NCBI GenBank assembly: GCA_964036665.1
Contig: OZ038529.1
Span: 23,384,060 to 23,448,059, forward strand
Direction of reading: 5' to 3'
Origin: Gordius sp. MW1
Taxonomy: Eukaryota; Nematomorpha; Gordioida; Gordea; Gordiidae
DNA: 64,000 bases
Made by a program: the position numbers and the translations under genes. The notes under the pieces were generated by a model. It had not been told where the DNA came from. It was given only the letters and a program-made list of their open reading frames with translations, and did no database searches. Positions 12,236 to 24,091 of this stretch are shown here, one piece after another. Each line of letters starts with the position of its first letter. The first letter of the stretch is position 1.

Positions 12236-15101
12236 ATGAATGGCGGAGAAGGAATTAAACTTAAAAAAAGTGTTGGTCTATTGAATGGAATCACCATTAT
12301 ATTGGGTAGTATTATTGGTTCCGGAATATTTAAAACACCTGGTGGAGCATTAATTAAAAGCGGAAGTGTCGGGGCTACCCTTTTAATATGGCTAATTGCT
12401 GGTGTCTTATCAGGCTTAGGGGCCCTCTCCTTTGCGGAACTAGGTATTTCGTAAAAAAATTACATCGCGACCCGTTATAATATTTATAAAACTTATTAGG
12501 TATAACCATATCGAGGAGCGGAGGCGAATATGCATATATATTAGAATGCTTTGGCCGTTTACCAGCTTTCATATATCTATGGGTCAATATCATTATCGTT
12601 AGACCCATTATGTTAGCTGTAGTGGCTATGGCTTTCGGATACTACTTGCCCCCATCTTGCCCCAACCATTTTTAACTCATCTAAATGATGATGGAGCTGA
12701 TTTAAATCCAGCACAAATTAGTTACTTGAATTCACTAGCTAAAATTATTACTGCCTTGGGCATTCGTACGTTCTTTATACTTTATTTTAGCATATTTTTT
12801 ATTTCATTTCTGTGGATTTAGTTTTATTGGTGGGTATTAATTGTGGTAGTGTTAAATTAGCCATTAAAATTCAAGATTTCACCACTCTCGCTAAATTAAT
12901 TGCCTTGGGTTGTGTTATCCTGGCAGGGTTAGTTAAGCTATGCCAAGGTAAATTAAATATATAAAATAATTGTTTGAATTTTTGGATTTTTTAGGTGATT
13001 TTAGTAATTTTAAGCATCCCTTCCAAGGAACTAATGGTATTATGGATGGGAATTTATTCTGGACTATTTGCTTATGTGGGCTGTTCAGTATTTGTTTTAT
13101 AAAATTAAAATCATAATTATTAAAATAGGAATTTTCTAAATTGCGTTACGGATGAATTAAAAGATCCCTACAGGTACAATCATATATGACATCATAGACT
13201 ACTCATGTTATATGTTTCATATGGTAAAATGTGTGCCATTAAATCGGCCATTTTGAATTTGACAATCTCCCATGTCTCTGCAGTGTACCCCATTGTTAAA
13301 ACAAAAAAAAGTGAATTTACCTTTTTCAATAATTAATAAATAAAAAAGAATGTTAATAAATGATTATTTTATAAAATGCAGATGTCACTAAATTGCTTTA
13401 ACATCACATCATCACATCATCACAGCAATTTTATTTTTATCCATTTTGTAAATGATATATATTTTAAAATGCTTTTTTTAATGTTTAACTAGTTAAATAA
13501 TTTTTTTATTACGTTTCAAAAAACTTTAATTAATCAAAATCATTATAATATATATGTCCTTCCCTTATTTGTGCACATTTCAAAATGGCGGCATAATGGT
13601 ACACTTATTTAAAGTAGATGAGCAGTCTATCTAGTCTATGGGTACAATCTTATGATTTAAAAAAAAATTTCTTATATTTTTTAAAATAAATATTTTAGCT
13701 TTTTTAATTTATAAATTTTAATTTTTTTTGGATAATTTTAAAGAAATTTGCCTAGAGCTATTATAATTGGATTGCCATTGGTGACAATTGTATACGTTTT
13801 GACTAATGTTTCTTATTTCATCGTTTTAACCCCGCAAGAAATTGCCAAATCATCGTTGCATTCGTAAGTTTTTAATTTTAAAAATATTTATTAAATATGA
13901 ATATTAAAAAATAATTTTTCTTTTTAAATTATCGTAAAATATTTTAAATTTATTTTTATAAATTGTGCATAGGATTTTGCGTCTAAATTGAATCCTTGGT
14001 TTGCTTGGGCTATGCCAATTTTTGTGTCTCTATCTGCTATAGGTAGTGCCAATGGCATATTGACTTCTGGCCGGTATAAATTTTAAATTTTATATTTATT
14101 TTATAGTAAAATTTAGTTTTTAAAAAATAATTTCTTTACAATAGGATATTTTCTTCTATTAACCATCTTTCTATTACTTTTGATAATATTGGTTAAAACA
14201 CATTTTTATATAATAAATTTAACAATAAAAAATTTTAATGAAAAAAATAATAAAAAATGAACCTTTAGAAATATATTTTATTTACTTTTAATATAGTATA
14301 TTAATGATCGGTGCGCAAGAACAGCAATTACCACCTATATTATCTATGATACATGTTAAAAGATTAACACCTATACCGGCTATCGGATTATTGGTATAAA
14401 ATATTTGATTTCTTATATAAATTTGATTTTTTTAAAAATATTTTTGTAAAATTAATTTAGAAAAGGATTTTGATTTTTCTATATAAAATTAATTTATTTC
14501 ATAAGAATACTATTCAATTTGGTACTTTTAAATTTCTACAAATATCTAAATTAAAAAATTATGAAATAATACTATAACAACATTAAATTCAATAATTTTA
14601 TCTTATATTTATATAAATCAAAAACAAAAATATAACAATTTTTTTACAAAATATAGGGAGTAGTCAATGTTTTATTTGATTGGAGATGATGTAAATTTAC
14701 TCATCATATTCTTTTGCTTCGCTTTTTACTTTTTCATTGGGTTATGCATTTTGGGGCTTATATGGCTCAGAATCAAGAAGCCAAAACTACAAAGACCCAT
14801 AAAAGTAAATTTATTTTTCCCTTTTTTTAAATAAAATATATTTTTTTTTAATTATTTTTTCGTAGTATAATATATTTGTCCATGTGTTATTTTTAGTGAT
14901 TTGCATCTTTTTAATTGTGATGCCACTAATTAACAATTTCAAGCTCATTGCCTATGGAATAATAGCTATGCTAATGGGTAATAAATTTTATTATAAATTT
15001 TTTTATATTTTTTTATATATTTTAAAGGGATTCCTGTGTATTATATATGCCAAAAATTATCATCAACCCAAAATTGTTTCTCTAAAACGACAAGTAATTA
15101 A
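12236..15101 (+). pseudogene. SLC7 (LAT-type) paralogue with several frame disruptions
   Basis: Same exon plan as the neighbouring transporter on the opposite strand. Homologous blocks lie at 12236-12443, 12500-12765, 12822-12947, 12995-13087, 13129-13173, 13744-13863, 13973-14073, 14297-14393, 14657-14804, 14866-14977 and 15028-15101. TM1 reads GSGIFKTPGG and the tail GIPVYYICQKL, and most of the sequence is well conserved. Frame faults: a one-base loss near 12648 in a C/G run (LPPSCPNHF-stop instead of a continuing loop); another in exon 4 near 13060, where IYSGLFAYVGC is out of frame; the exon-4 donor does not restore frame into NFLNCVTDELKDPYR; exon 6 is 4 nt shorter than its paralogue; exon 9 is 2 nt shorter, though use of an AG at 14663 would rescue it. 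Either a recently dead duplicate or a gene with homopolymer sequencing errors. The number of faults favours decay. The loop between TM3 and TM4 again lacks the heavy-chain cysteine. Confidence 0.75.
13182..13640. mobile_element. MITE inserted at a splice donor
   Basis: Inverted ends begin around catagactactcat (left) and the complement agtctatctagtctatg (right), with inner matches at ggccattttgaa / ttcaaaatggcgg. An exact 9-bp direct repeat, ggtacaatc, flanks it (13173-13181 and 13641-13649). The left copy of the repeat is itself the exon-5/intron junction (CCCTACAG|GTACAATC) of the SLC7 paralogue. Related ends occur at about 434 and about 63183. Confidence 0.8.
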
Positions 15102-16242
15102 ATATGTTTTTATTTGAATTAATTCTATCATGCAGAGTCAATGAGTAATATGATTCAAACTTGCTTATATATACTGGCTCCTGATACATCGGATTAAAGA
15201 TGTTATGACTTTACCATATTGTAAAATTAAGAAACAAATTATATTATAAAATTTTCAAAACTTTAGGTTTCTAATTTTTTCAAGATGTATTCATTGAAGA
15301 CATATGGTCACATTAAGTTTTTTAATTTTTTTAATCTGCAATTATATTCGTATATTTTTTAGTCAAACAAGCTCTTAGGAAATTTGATACATTTTAAAAT
15401 GTAATGTTTATATTATTTTTTTAACCTATTCTTGTCTTGTTTTTCCATGATTTAAATTATTGAATCCAAATGTTTATAAATCTTCTTCTTTATCATTTTT
15501 TGATCGCACAGTTGTGGGATTTGTTTTGATGAGTTTCTTCCATTTTGAGCGGGTAAGTGCCATGTCTTGATTATCTTCTTAGCCTTCATAACTTTGTCGA
15601 CTTGCCCTTTCCACGTGAACGAGGTCATCCTCTTCCTATCTTCCCTGGTACGTCCATGTGCAGTACTTTTCGATTTATGCCATTTATGTCCCCTAATAGT
15701 ATATGGCCATACCACCTTAGCCGATTATCGTTAATCATGTCCGCCTTAGGTTAAATACCCATTTTTGTCATGAGAAAGTCATTTCGTCATATGGTCGAGC
15801 TTAGTATACCCAAGCTCCACCGTCTTATTCTTACCTCTGTGGCTTGTAATAGCTTTTCTTCCGTGGTGTTTAATGCCCATGTTTCACTTCCATGGAGGGA
15901 CACAGGTCTTAGGAGTATTTGTAAGCTTTGCTGGCACCCGGTCAAAGTAGTAGAAAAATAGCAGCCAAATGTCAGAACTGATCAAGATTGGTCAGGACCT
16001 AACATATTCAGGAGATATAGGGTTAGGGATAGTGTTTTAGGTTGACGTTTTAGGATAGGGTTTGGGTTATTTTCACATCAAATTCCCCCCATTTGAGATT
16101 TAATTCTAATATATTTATAATCTAAAAAATATTTTTCCTGCTACTTTTTCATCATTCTGCTACTTTGACCCCGATTCGCTTTGCTCTTTAACCATTTTGG
16201 CAATTTCTTGTCGCACATTACACCCAAAATACTTCGCCATCT

Positions 16243-17353
16243 TAGTGGTGGGAAAAAGTTAGCGTGAATCAAGCTCAGGTTAACCTTAGGCTGGGTTAGA
16301 GGTTCCTTGAAAACCTCTAAGGTCTTTAACAAACGCTAACCTCTGCATCGAGGTTTAAAGTAGAAATTAACCTTAAACCTCGAGGTCAATTAAGAAGCTT
16401 ATAGCTTAGGTTAGCGTTAGAGCGTAAAATTAACCTAACGCTATTAGGTTGATCAATATATATAGCCTAAAGCTCTAGGTTAATTTAATTGACCTAATGT
16501 CAATATTTATATATACACTGTAAAATTTCAACTTAATTATGGTCTTTTAGCACTTTGTCTTATTTATTTTACATATGTTATATAAAATATAAATTTTAAG
16601 GGTTCAGGTTAAAAATAAAGCAAACGATAAAGGTTTATTTTATTTTAATTATTTAATTTTTATGGAAAAAATCGAGATTTGAGTTTATCAATATATACCT
16701 ACCTCTATAAATTGTTTTATTTTAAATTGTTACCATTTTGTAACAAATTCCTTCTGTGTGCAATGTAGCGTGGCTGATAGTGGTTTTGTATCTAGCTAGT
16801 TCTCTTCTCTATGGGAAAGTAGTCTGTTATGCTTATGATGATGTTAGTTGCGGTTACAAAATGGTCGCAATTAAAAATAAAACAATGTATGGAGGTAGGT
16901 ATATATTTAAAATCTCGATTTCTTCCCTAAAAATTAAATAATTGAAATAAGTTAAAGTTTTATCATAAGTTGGATTTATTTTTAATTTGATTAAATCCTA
17001 AAATTTCTATTTTATATTATATATGTAAAAAATAATTAAGACAAATGCTAAAAAGACACTAATTAAGTTGAAACTTTACAGTATATAAAAAAATATTGAC
17101 CTTAGGTAAATAAATTAACCTAAACCTTTAAGCTATCTCTATTGATTAACCTAATAGCGTTTAGGTTAATTTTACGCTCTAACGTAACACGTAACCTTTA
17201 GGTTAGTCTACACATATTATGACCTCAAGGTTTTAGGTTGATAGACCTATAACCTCGAGGCAGAGGTTAGCGTTTTGAAAAGACCTCAAAGGTTTTTCCA
17301 AAAGTCTAACCTATTAGGTTAGGTCGACAAAACCTGAGGTTTTCCCATCACTA
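16243..17353. mobile_element. Fold-back element with ~0.5-kb inverted arms
   Basis: The left arm (about 16243-16750) and right arm (about 16855-17353) are inverted copies. They share tagtggtgggaaaa at the ends, cctcgaggttt, ggttaattttacgctctaac, aagttgaaattttacagt and acctacctctataaattg towards the centre. The roughly 100-bp centre has no recognisable domain. The arms are built from many short repeats of the type AACCTNNGGTTA. It is inserted in the C-terminal half of the LINE, and a single arm recurs at 50467-51015. Confidence 0.85.
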
Positions 17354-19058
17354 CGCCAATTAAGCCATTCTTTTTATATTCGGGCATTGACTTATGTTGC
17401 GCAACCTCCCTCTTGTATTAGCATCGAGCAGCTATGTAAACCTGTCTACTTTTGGATAATCTAGATTGTTATCCAGCGATGGGGTGTCTGTAACGTTCAT
17501 TTTATGTATACCGTTTTTCGATCTTTGATCTTTAAACCATACCCAGCTAAGCGCTGTGACACTTTTGCTTATCAGAATATTTTTCCTTTGTCTGTTCATT
17601 TAATACTATATCATCGGCAAATAACATACACCCTGGCGATGTCTTTTGAATGTCTCGTGTTATCGTGAATCTCATTAAATAAAAAGGGACTTAAAGCAGA
17701 TCCTTGATGTAATCCAATTTTAACCCGAAGGTTTAGAGTCTCCAAGACTTCATAAATATTTTTCATAAGCCATATATATGCGTCTGTCGCTAGGGATCGT
17801 GTCATAAGCTTTCTCCAAGTCGATAAAGACCATATGTAGTCTCTTTTCCCCATAATAATTAATCATTTGCTTTAGTGCAAAGATTGGGTCGGTGGATTTG
17901 TCAGCCACAAATTCAAATGGATAGCCAATACACCTCGTTTTTCACCCTTGTTACTAAGATCCTTTTCTTAAGCTTTAAGAAGTGGCAAGTTAGCTTAATA
18001 CTTCTGTAATTGCCACAGTTCTGAGAGACCTTCTCCTTTAAATAAAGGTATATTCGTGCTTGCTCTCTTTGCTACCAATATCTTGTTAAAGAGGTTCGTG
18101 TAGTGACTCCTTCTTCACAGCATCCGAGCAATCTTATTTAGGTATTCCATCTCGACCCTTTTTCCTTTTTGCATCTTGTTGATTTGTGTCCTAATTTCAT
18201 CCTCCTGAAAGAGTTTGACCATACTTATGTTTAGTTCAATATCGGAATGTTAATCTTCATCATGTACAATATATATAAGTAGATTAAAATATCCTTTCAA
18301 CCTTATCACCTCCTTCGACTTGATAAAGTTTGACCCTTCTCGTTTTTGACTATTTTAAGAACTCCTACATCACGACTTTTCTTCTCTCTTATCTTGGCCA
18401 ATTTGTATATAAGCCTATCGCCCCCTTTATAGTCCAATTGCCATCTCGGTGTAGGCGGCATTCTTTGCTATTGCAACGGCTCTTTAGTTAGCGTCTCCTA
18501 ATCGTCGTCTACGTCCCTTTGAATTCCTTACACCTAAGAGTGAGGAGGCTTTTAGATGATCTTTATCGTTCGTCGACCTATTCTTTAGCATTTCCTTTCA
18601 AATTCGAGATTAATAACACTTCTTCTTTCGCGAATTATTTATCTTTCAAGATCCATCACAAGTGGACGATGTTGCCTGGCAATTTCTTCTCCCAGCATTA
18701 CTTTGTAATCCTTGGTACTTCCTTTCGCCGTATGAGCACTTAGTCAGTTTGACTGAAATGCTTTCAACTTCGATGTCACAATATGATCTTCGCGTTTTGA
18801 AAATGGTGTTAACTATCGCCATGTCGTATGCTTGGGATACTTGAGGAAGTTTTTCCCCTTCTTTCTTTCTCATGCCATGCTCATAACCTCTATGATTTCG
18901 TTCATTCCCGAGCCGATCTTTCCCTGCTTGGGCATTAGAAATAGCCCCAATAATTAGCCTTTCCTATCCTATTCCTTGTATTTCAATGAATCAAACAATA
19001 TGTCTTTCTCTGATTCCATACACCCATTGGGGAGCATACGCACACATAATGGTTAGGA

Positions 19059-19780
19059 CAGGGGTTTGTCCCGAACCCGAACCCCTGAACCCGAACCGGG
19101 TAAAACCCGATGTTTTACAGAACCCGAACCCAAACCCGAGAGCCCATTTTTAAAAATACCCTTAAAACCCGAACCCGAACCCGATGAATACAAATAAGGG
19201 TTCGGGTTCGGGTTTTTAATTCAAAAATATATTGTGAATTAAATATCTCAGTTTTCTTTATCATGACAATGTAACGAAAACCATACGATTGTAATTTCAA
19301 TATTTTTATGTTTCCGGCATTTTTCATTCATTAATCGATACTAATTATCTCAAGAATTATTTGTAAGTATTATATATATAATGGATATATATTAGTTATG
19401 GTATGGTTTTTAATTATAATAACAGTTTTAAAAAGTTAATAATAACTTCATAAAAGTTTGTAAATATTAAATTAAATCTACATATAATGATAAGTTTTTT
19501 TCGCTTTTAAATCCAAAAATAAATTAGAACATTAAAAATTCAATAAATACATATGCACAATGAGATAAAATAATTGGCATGTAAATTTAATTAGGTGCTA
19601 TTTAAAAATTAAGTTAACTATTCAATAATTTTTGAAGGTAAAAATGTATTATTAGTATAATATAATTTCTTAAACCCGAACCTGAACCTAACCCAGTTCC
19701 TTAAACCTGAACCCGATTTCAAAATTGTTGATAAACCCGAACACGAACCCGACTTTATTTTTGGCGGGTTCGAACCCCTG
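19059..19780. mobile_element. hAT-like MITE with ACCCGA repeats, 8-bp TSD
   Basis: Ends caggggtttgtcccgaac and gttcgaacccctg are inverted repeats. Exact 8-bp flanking duplication ggttagga at 19051-19058 and 19781-19788. Subterminal zones carry runs of the hexamer gaaccc / gggttc, a possible transposase-binding array; they are not telomeric. The A+T-rich interior has no transposase. It is inserted in the endonuclease region of the LINE. Confidence 0.9.
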
Positions 19781-19990
19781 GGTTAGGAGGCCCCTTGATC
19801 TGCAATCTTCACCCACGTTAATCTCTTTAAAAACGCTTGATTTTCACCATCTTGTCCTTGAACGATTCACTTAGAACGAAACCGACCCCGTTTATGCGAT
19901 TTGGTGACCCAATGTAGAATAGTTTGTTTTCTTCCCCTAACTACCGAGCCTTGATTCTCTCAACGTCCCCACACTCAGCATGTTATTCGC

Positions 19991-21173
19991 GTTTCACAAC
20001 AAATGATTTTAACCGTAGTGTATTCAGTCAATGAATTTGTAATTTATATTACAATTTATTAACTGGTAATTAGTCTCCTAAAAATGTCAAAAAATTTAAA
20101 AAATATTATCCAATTATATGGGTAGAAAGCGGTTTCAAGACATAATCAGACAACTCTAAACAGTCGAAACACACAAATTTTCCAAGGTTTGAGGTGAATG
20201 ATACGTTTAAAATCAATTAAAAATAAACAACCCATATTTCAATGAATAAATCAATGGTGCCTTTTATGGACATCACACAGCAAAACAATTTATAATAGGC
20301 AAGCCTTTGATATTTCGTTTTAAGATGTGGTGTGTGGCTCCTAAAACGGGCTATTATCTTCTTGGAAAAGTACCAAGTGACTACGTAATCGTTGTCCAAA
20401 CAAAATGAAATAGGCTAGAAGAAGCTGTTTTAAATGACTTAGCTACCATTCAATTTTGTCTCTTTTAATGTATATTTTACTAATTTCTTTATCGCTTTAT
20501 TATCAAATTGCCTTTCAAAAGTGAATATCGGAGCTACGAAAACAGTCTAATCAAAAAGTCTCATATTGATCGATCAAAATCCCTGAAAATAGAAAGGATT
20601 TTTATTCCATAAATGAATTTTTCTAACTTCATGGCAGTACGTCGGCGCGATAATCATAACGAGGCTTTTTAACTGTTAAACCTATTACATATAGTAGAAT
20701 CACACCTCTTTAAAAGTCAAGGAAAAGATTTTGGTTCAATGCCCAATGATATTTAATAAATTTATGGGCGGCGTAGAATGCACTGATTAAATGTTGATGC
20801 CACAAAAGTATCCTTTCGAGGCAGAAATTATGCTTCCCATTATTTGGATTGGATTTCGCTTAGCGCAATACTTGCCAGCTCTATTGTCTCATAAAAAAAT
20901 CATTAAACTCTGCAGTTTTAAAAAATTAATTGTCCAAAATAATTGTAGAAAATACGTCCGACTTCATATTTCAACTAAAAATCTAAGATTTCCCAAGGTC
21001 AAACACGCGATAGACGGTCATCAACGAAAAGTGCACTCAACGGCGCTGCTATGTATGCAGCTAAGCAACTATTATTTTATGCCCCTACTGCAATGTCAGA
21101 CCTCACATTCATTGTTCATCATCGTTCCAATATAATCAACTAATTTGTTTCACTTATCTTAGTCATTTAATAA
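19991..21173. other. Non-coding or decayed DNA
   Basis: Open frames at 20217-20399 (-) and 20791-21135 (+, 114 codons) lack any motif I recognise and no splice context supports them. They might be remnants of a mobile element. Confidence 0.35.
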
Positions 21174-21398
21174 ATTTTTAAATTAGCTTATCTTTATCTC
21201 CCATCGCGACCTGTAGGTGACATCTCTCTAGAAAATTTTCCAGAATTTTTAAATTTGCTTAGCCATTTAGAGCATGTTGAGATACCCCAAAATATTTTTT
21301 ATAGAAATTGGTTTGGCCGGACGTTAGTTAATAGATATATTAATGATAGATTACAAATGGTTGACAAATGTTATGAAATTTCGACACTTATTTTCTAA
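21174..21398 (+). other. Orphan exon-like open frame, unknown
   Basis: A 74-codon frame without a starting ATG encodes IFKLAYLYLPSRPVGDISLE and continues ENFPEFLNLLSHLEHVEI, then QNIFYRNWFGRTLVNRYIND. The composition is protein-like (regular hydrophobic spacing, few repeats), unlike neighbouring frames. A possible acceptor (cgacctgtag) lies at about 21210-21219. I do not recognise a family. It could be a final exon or a gene relic from the duplicated block. Confidence 0.3.
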
Positions 21399-22609
21399 GA
21401 AAAATATTATTAAATATTGAGTTTATTAAAGTTAAGCTGCTGTACCTGCGTTATCATAGTTAACAAGTAAAATTTGCCACAAAAATTGCATTAGTTAAAT
21501 CTTTTAAGTTGTTTATTATAATAGCATGATTCAGGCTGTCATAGGTGGATAAAATGTATGTATAAACCATCTAGAATGCTAAGGAAATCGAGTAATCGGT
21601 CGAGAATTTTCGGAGAGCATCGCGCACAGATAAAAGCGCGTTGCACTTATATATCTAGATTATCGAATAAGCTTTATATAATTCGAATGTCACGCTTGAA
21701 TTTCAATCCTAGTCAATGATCTTCATGCATGAAGAACATTGAATATAAGGGTAAATATCTTCTAAAATAGTCAATGATGTCTCATTGTAAGTCATTACGT
21801 ATACATTACATGAATTAAAATTTAATTTACCTCAATTGATAATCATACTTTCACATCATTTTAAATAGCTATATCCTTCAACGCATAAAATGGCCTTTTT
21901 AAGTTTTATTTTTTCTAAATTTTTATTAATAATTTTTCCTATTCCTAACAAAGGATTAGTAATTTTATCCTTATTTTCTGAATAGTTTACAAGCGCTGCT
22001 TAAAGTGATCTCTTCTAGCGCTTAGTTCTCTACAATAATATATTCCACATAGAGTAACGATTAGTTTTGACATACTAAAACGTCCACATGAAAAGGTTTT
22101 TATTTGGCTCTTGATATTAATTAGTGTTAGATAATAATTTATTGTATGAAAATCAGCATATTTTGAAGATTTTCTAAGAAAATTATTAATTTATTAGGAA
22201 TTTTTAATATACTTTAGTCTGTCTTTAGGGTATAGTAGCTGAACATATGACTTTTTTAGTTTGTACGATGACAAAAATGACAAATGTAAACTTAAGGCAA
22301 AGAAAAATAATTTATGGATTAGGAGTAGATATCCCATTCATTATCATCTATTATAGAATGGGCCAAGCAGCAAGCATTGAGGTAGTATCAAACTATTACA
22401 ATGCATATTTGCTGTCTAAGTAAGAGGCTAGAGAATTATCTTAAGAGATGGTCTTTCATTCTTCCTTTAAAAATGAATGGCTTGTTTACCAAAGGGGTCA
22501 AAGTAAGAAGCCATGACGTGCATTATTTGGAAGCCCAAAGGGCTGAATATTTTACAAAACGCTCTAATGCAATCAAGAGAATCGTGGGTAATATATGATA
22601 GGGCATAGA

Positions 22610-22744
22610 GAGCAACAAAGAGGGCATGAGGGGCAAAATGATCATTTTTTGAAATTTTAAGCATATTTTTCATCGATTTTAACAAATTTTCGGATTTAGC
22701 GGGGGGCAGCCGCCACTACCTGCCCTCCCTTGGCTAAGCCCATT
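22610..22744. mobile_element. CATGGGCGTAGCC-family MITE, reverse orientation
   Basis: Right end cctcccttggctaagcccat with the G-rich block (gcggggggcagccgcc) next to it and the A+T-rich body before it; the left end is degraded. Confidence 0.55.
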
Positions 22745-22968
22745 AAGAGCAATGCATGTGATAGCCTCTCTGAAGGATAAACTATTTTGTCAAGGGACAA
22801 TGGACGATTGACTTTGTTATCCCTCACATATTTAATGTCTTGTTCGTCTACTATAGTGAGACAATCTTCCCCAAAAAATCTTAGAATAACTGACATTTAA
22901 CTAGTAGAAAAGCGGGAGATTTTTCAATAGTGTTCCCGATAGTTTACTCAGATTACTATTAACGGAAC

Positions 22969-23134
22969 CATGGGCGTAGCCAAGGAAAGGGGGGGGGGGC
23001 TGGAAGGGGCCGCTGCCCTTCTCTAAATCCAATTTTTTTTTAAATTATGGCTAAAATTTTATAAAATGATCATATTGCCCTTCCCTAAATCATTATTGCC
23101 CCTTCCTATAATTCCAATGCTGGTAACGCCCATG
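22969..23134. mobile_element. CATGGGCGTAGCC-family MITE, intact with TSD
   Basis: catgggcgtagccaagg at the left and ggtaacgcccatg at the right are inverted repeats. The 166-bp body has a poly-G tract then an A+T-rich half. Exact 8-bp duplication aacggaac at 22961-22968 and 23135-23142. This copy is a good reference for the family. Confidence 0.85.
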
Positions 23135-23877
23135 AACGGAACCATTAAGAGTTAGGTAAGGCTGTAATGTGATTTTATTGCAACTCAAGGGACCGCAATA
23201 CTAGGCCCAAATCCTAAGCCTACTGCCTCAAACTTTAAGTTGAATGGACTCGGTTGTGACATTCATGTTCAATAACTCCAAGGCTTGAAATAACATGGTG
23301 TAAAAATTGTGTACTGTTAATATAAAAATCAAGTCCTTTTTACGGATTGGAATTAAAAAATCATAGATAATATGCCTCTATGGCATGAAGAGTTCACTAT
23401 AAATCAAATATTTCATTTTCTAATATGAACATCAAGTATTGATTGTGTGGAAAGCATGAAAGAAAATGAGATTTTTAAACTAAAACCTAAACCATGAGAT
23501 ATATAATGTATTTATATCGCTTCTTTAACTAGATATTTAGGTCTCTTTTGACGTTACATTGTATAAGAGATGCTTCAAGGGTTGGAATAATTAGCTCAGT
23601 TTTAATTTTGTAGATTTAGATTTAATAAGATTAAAAAAAAATTTAAAACAGATTGTTTTTTTAATCACTTGCTCTGAATAATATAACTTCATCTGCACCA
23701 GTCAAAATATTTTTTAAATTTGAGGAAGGCAATTTTAAGGTTACTCACTAAGCATATTTACCTCAAAGCACGCTTATGACTCTTATTTATTCGAGCAGTT
23801 TGGCTCGTACACATATAATTTATATTTAAAAATTGCATTTATATAGAATTTAACAAATTATTTGCGTGTTTACAAGG

Positions 23878-24080
23878 AACAAGGGCGTGGGGGCGTAGTT
23901 GGTGTGGGCTTTATTTTTGAATAGGAGCCCACGGGTTCAAATCCCGCTCTCGACACTTTATTTCAAAAGCCTATCAAATTGTCAACACGGCTGTCAGGGC
24001 TGGATAGCCGAGCATCACCTCTCACCCAAATATCTTAAGAAGCCTACCACCTTAGTGTACAGCTATTGGAATTTTTTTTA
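23878..24080 (+). mobile_element. tRNA-derived SINE (copy A) abutting receptor 1 stop
   Basis: The head resembles a tRNA gene: gggggcgtagttggtgtggg for box A and gggttcaaatcccgc for box B, with a degraded anticodon arm. It is followed by a tRNA-unrelated body (caacacggctgtcagggctg, then atagccgagcatcacct) and an A/T tail. Target-site copies tttgcgtgtttacaagg (23861) and tttgcgtgtttaaaag (24083) flank it. Three more copies lie at 44890, 45710 and 54466. Confidence 0.85.
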
Positions 24081-24091
24081 AATTTGCGTGT

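Larger units (their letters stand above)
15450..19990 (-). pseudogene. Degenerate RTE-like LINE (endonuclease + reverse transcriptase)
   Basis: Reading the minus strand from 19990 down, pieces of one non-LTR retrotransposon appear in order, in shifting frames with stops. Endonuclease: KLFYIGSPNRINGVGFVLSE (about 19840-19930), NHYVCAYAP (about 19030-19050) and MLGEEIARQHRPLVMDL near 18680. Reverse transcriptase: FVADKSTDPIFALKQMINYY and FIDLEKAYDTIPSD (17790-17930), GLHQGSALSPFLFN (about 17690-17730) and the catalytic box PGCMLFADDIVLNE (about 17600-17640). C-terminal region: LHGSETWALNTTEEKL (about 15850-15900) and NRLRWYGHI (about 15705-15735). The order and motifs match RTE-type elements. 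It is dead: frameshifts and stops throughout, plus two insertions (16243-17353 and 19059-19780). Open frames on the plus strand here are shadows. Confidence 0.85.
21900..23860. repeat. Duplicated flank of receptor 1 (matches 33.7-36.1 kb)
   Basis: Colinear diverged matches to the second block include: aagcgctg...ctcttctagcgctta (21990) with aagcgctg...tcttttagcactca (33730); gtttaccaaagg (22488) with the same at about 34216; and gtaaggctgtaatg...caatactagg (23156) with gtaaggttttaatac...caatactagt (34610). Also ccaaggcttgaa (23279) matches tcaaggcttgaa (about 35867). No gene was found inside. Two MITEs are inserted. Confidence 0.7.

Noticed and set aside
19060..19770. Telomere-like or satellite tract of gaaccc repeats
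   Set aside because: The repeats are confined to the ends of an element with inverted termini and an exact 8-bp target duplication, so they are transposon subterminal repeats.
20791..21135. 114-codon frame as a gene
   Set aside because: No motif recognised and no supporting exon structure; more likely decayed repeat DNA.
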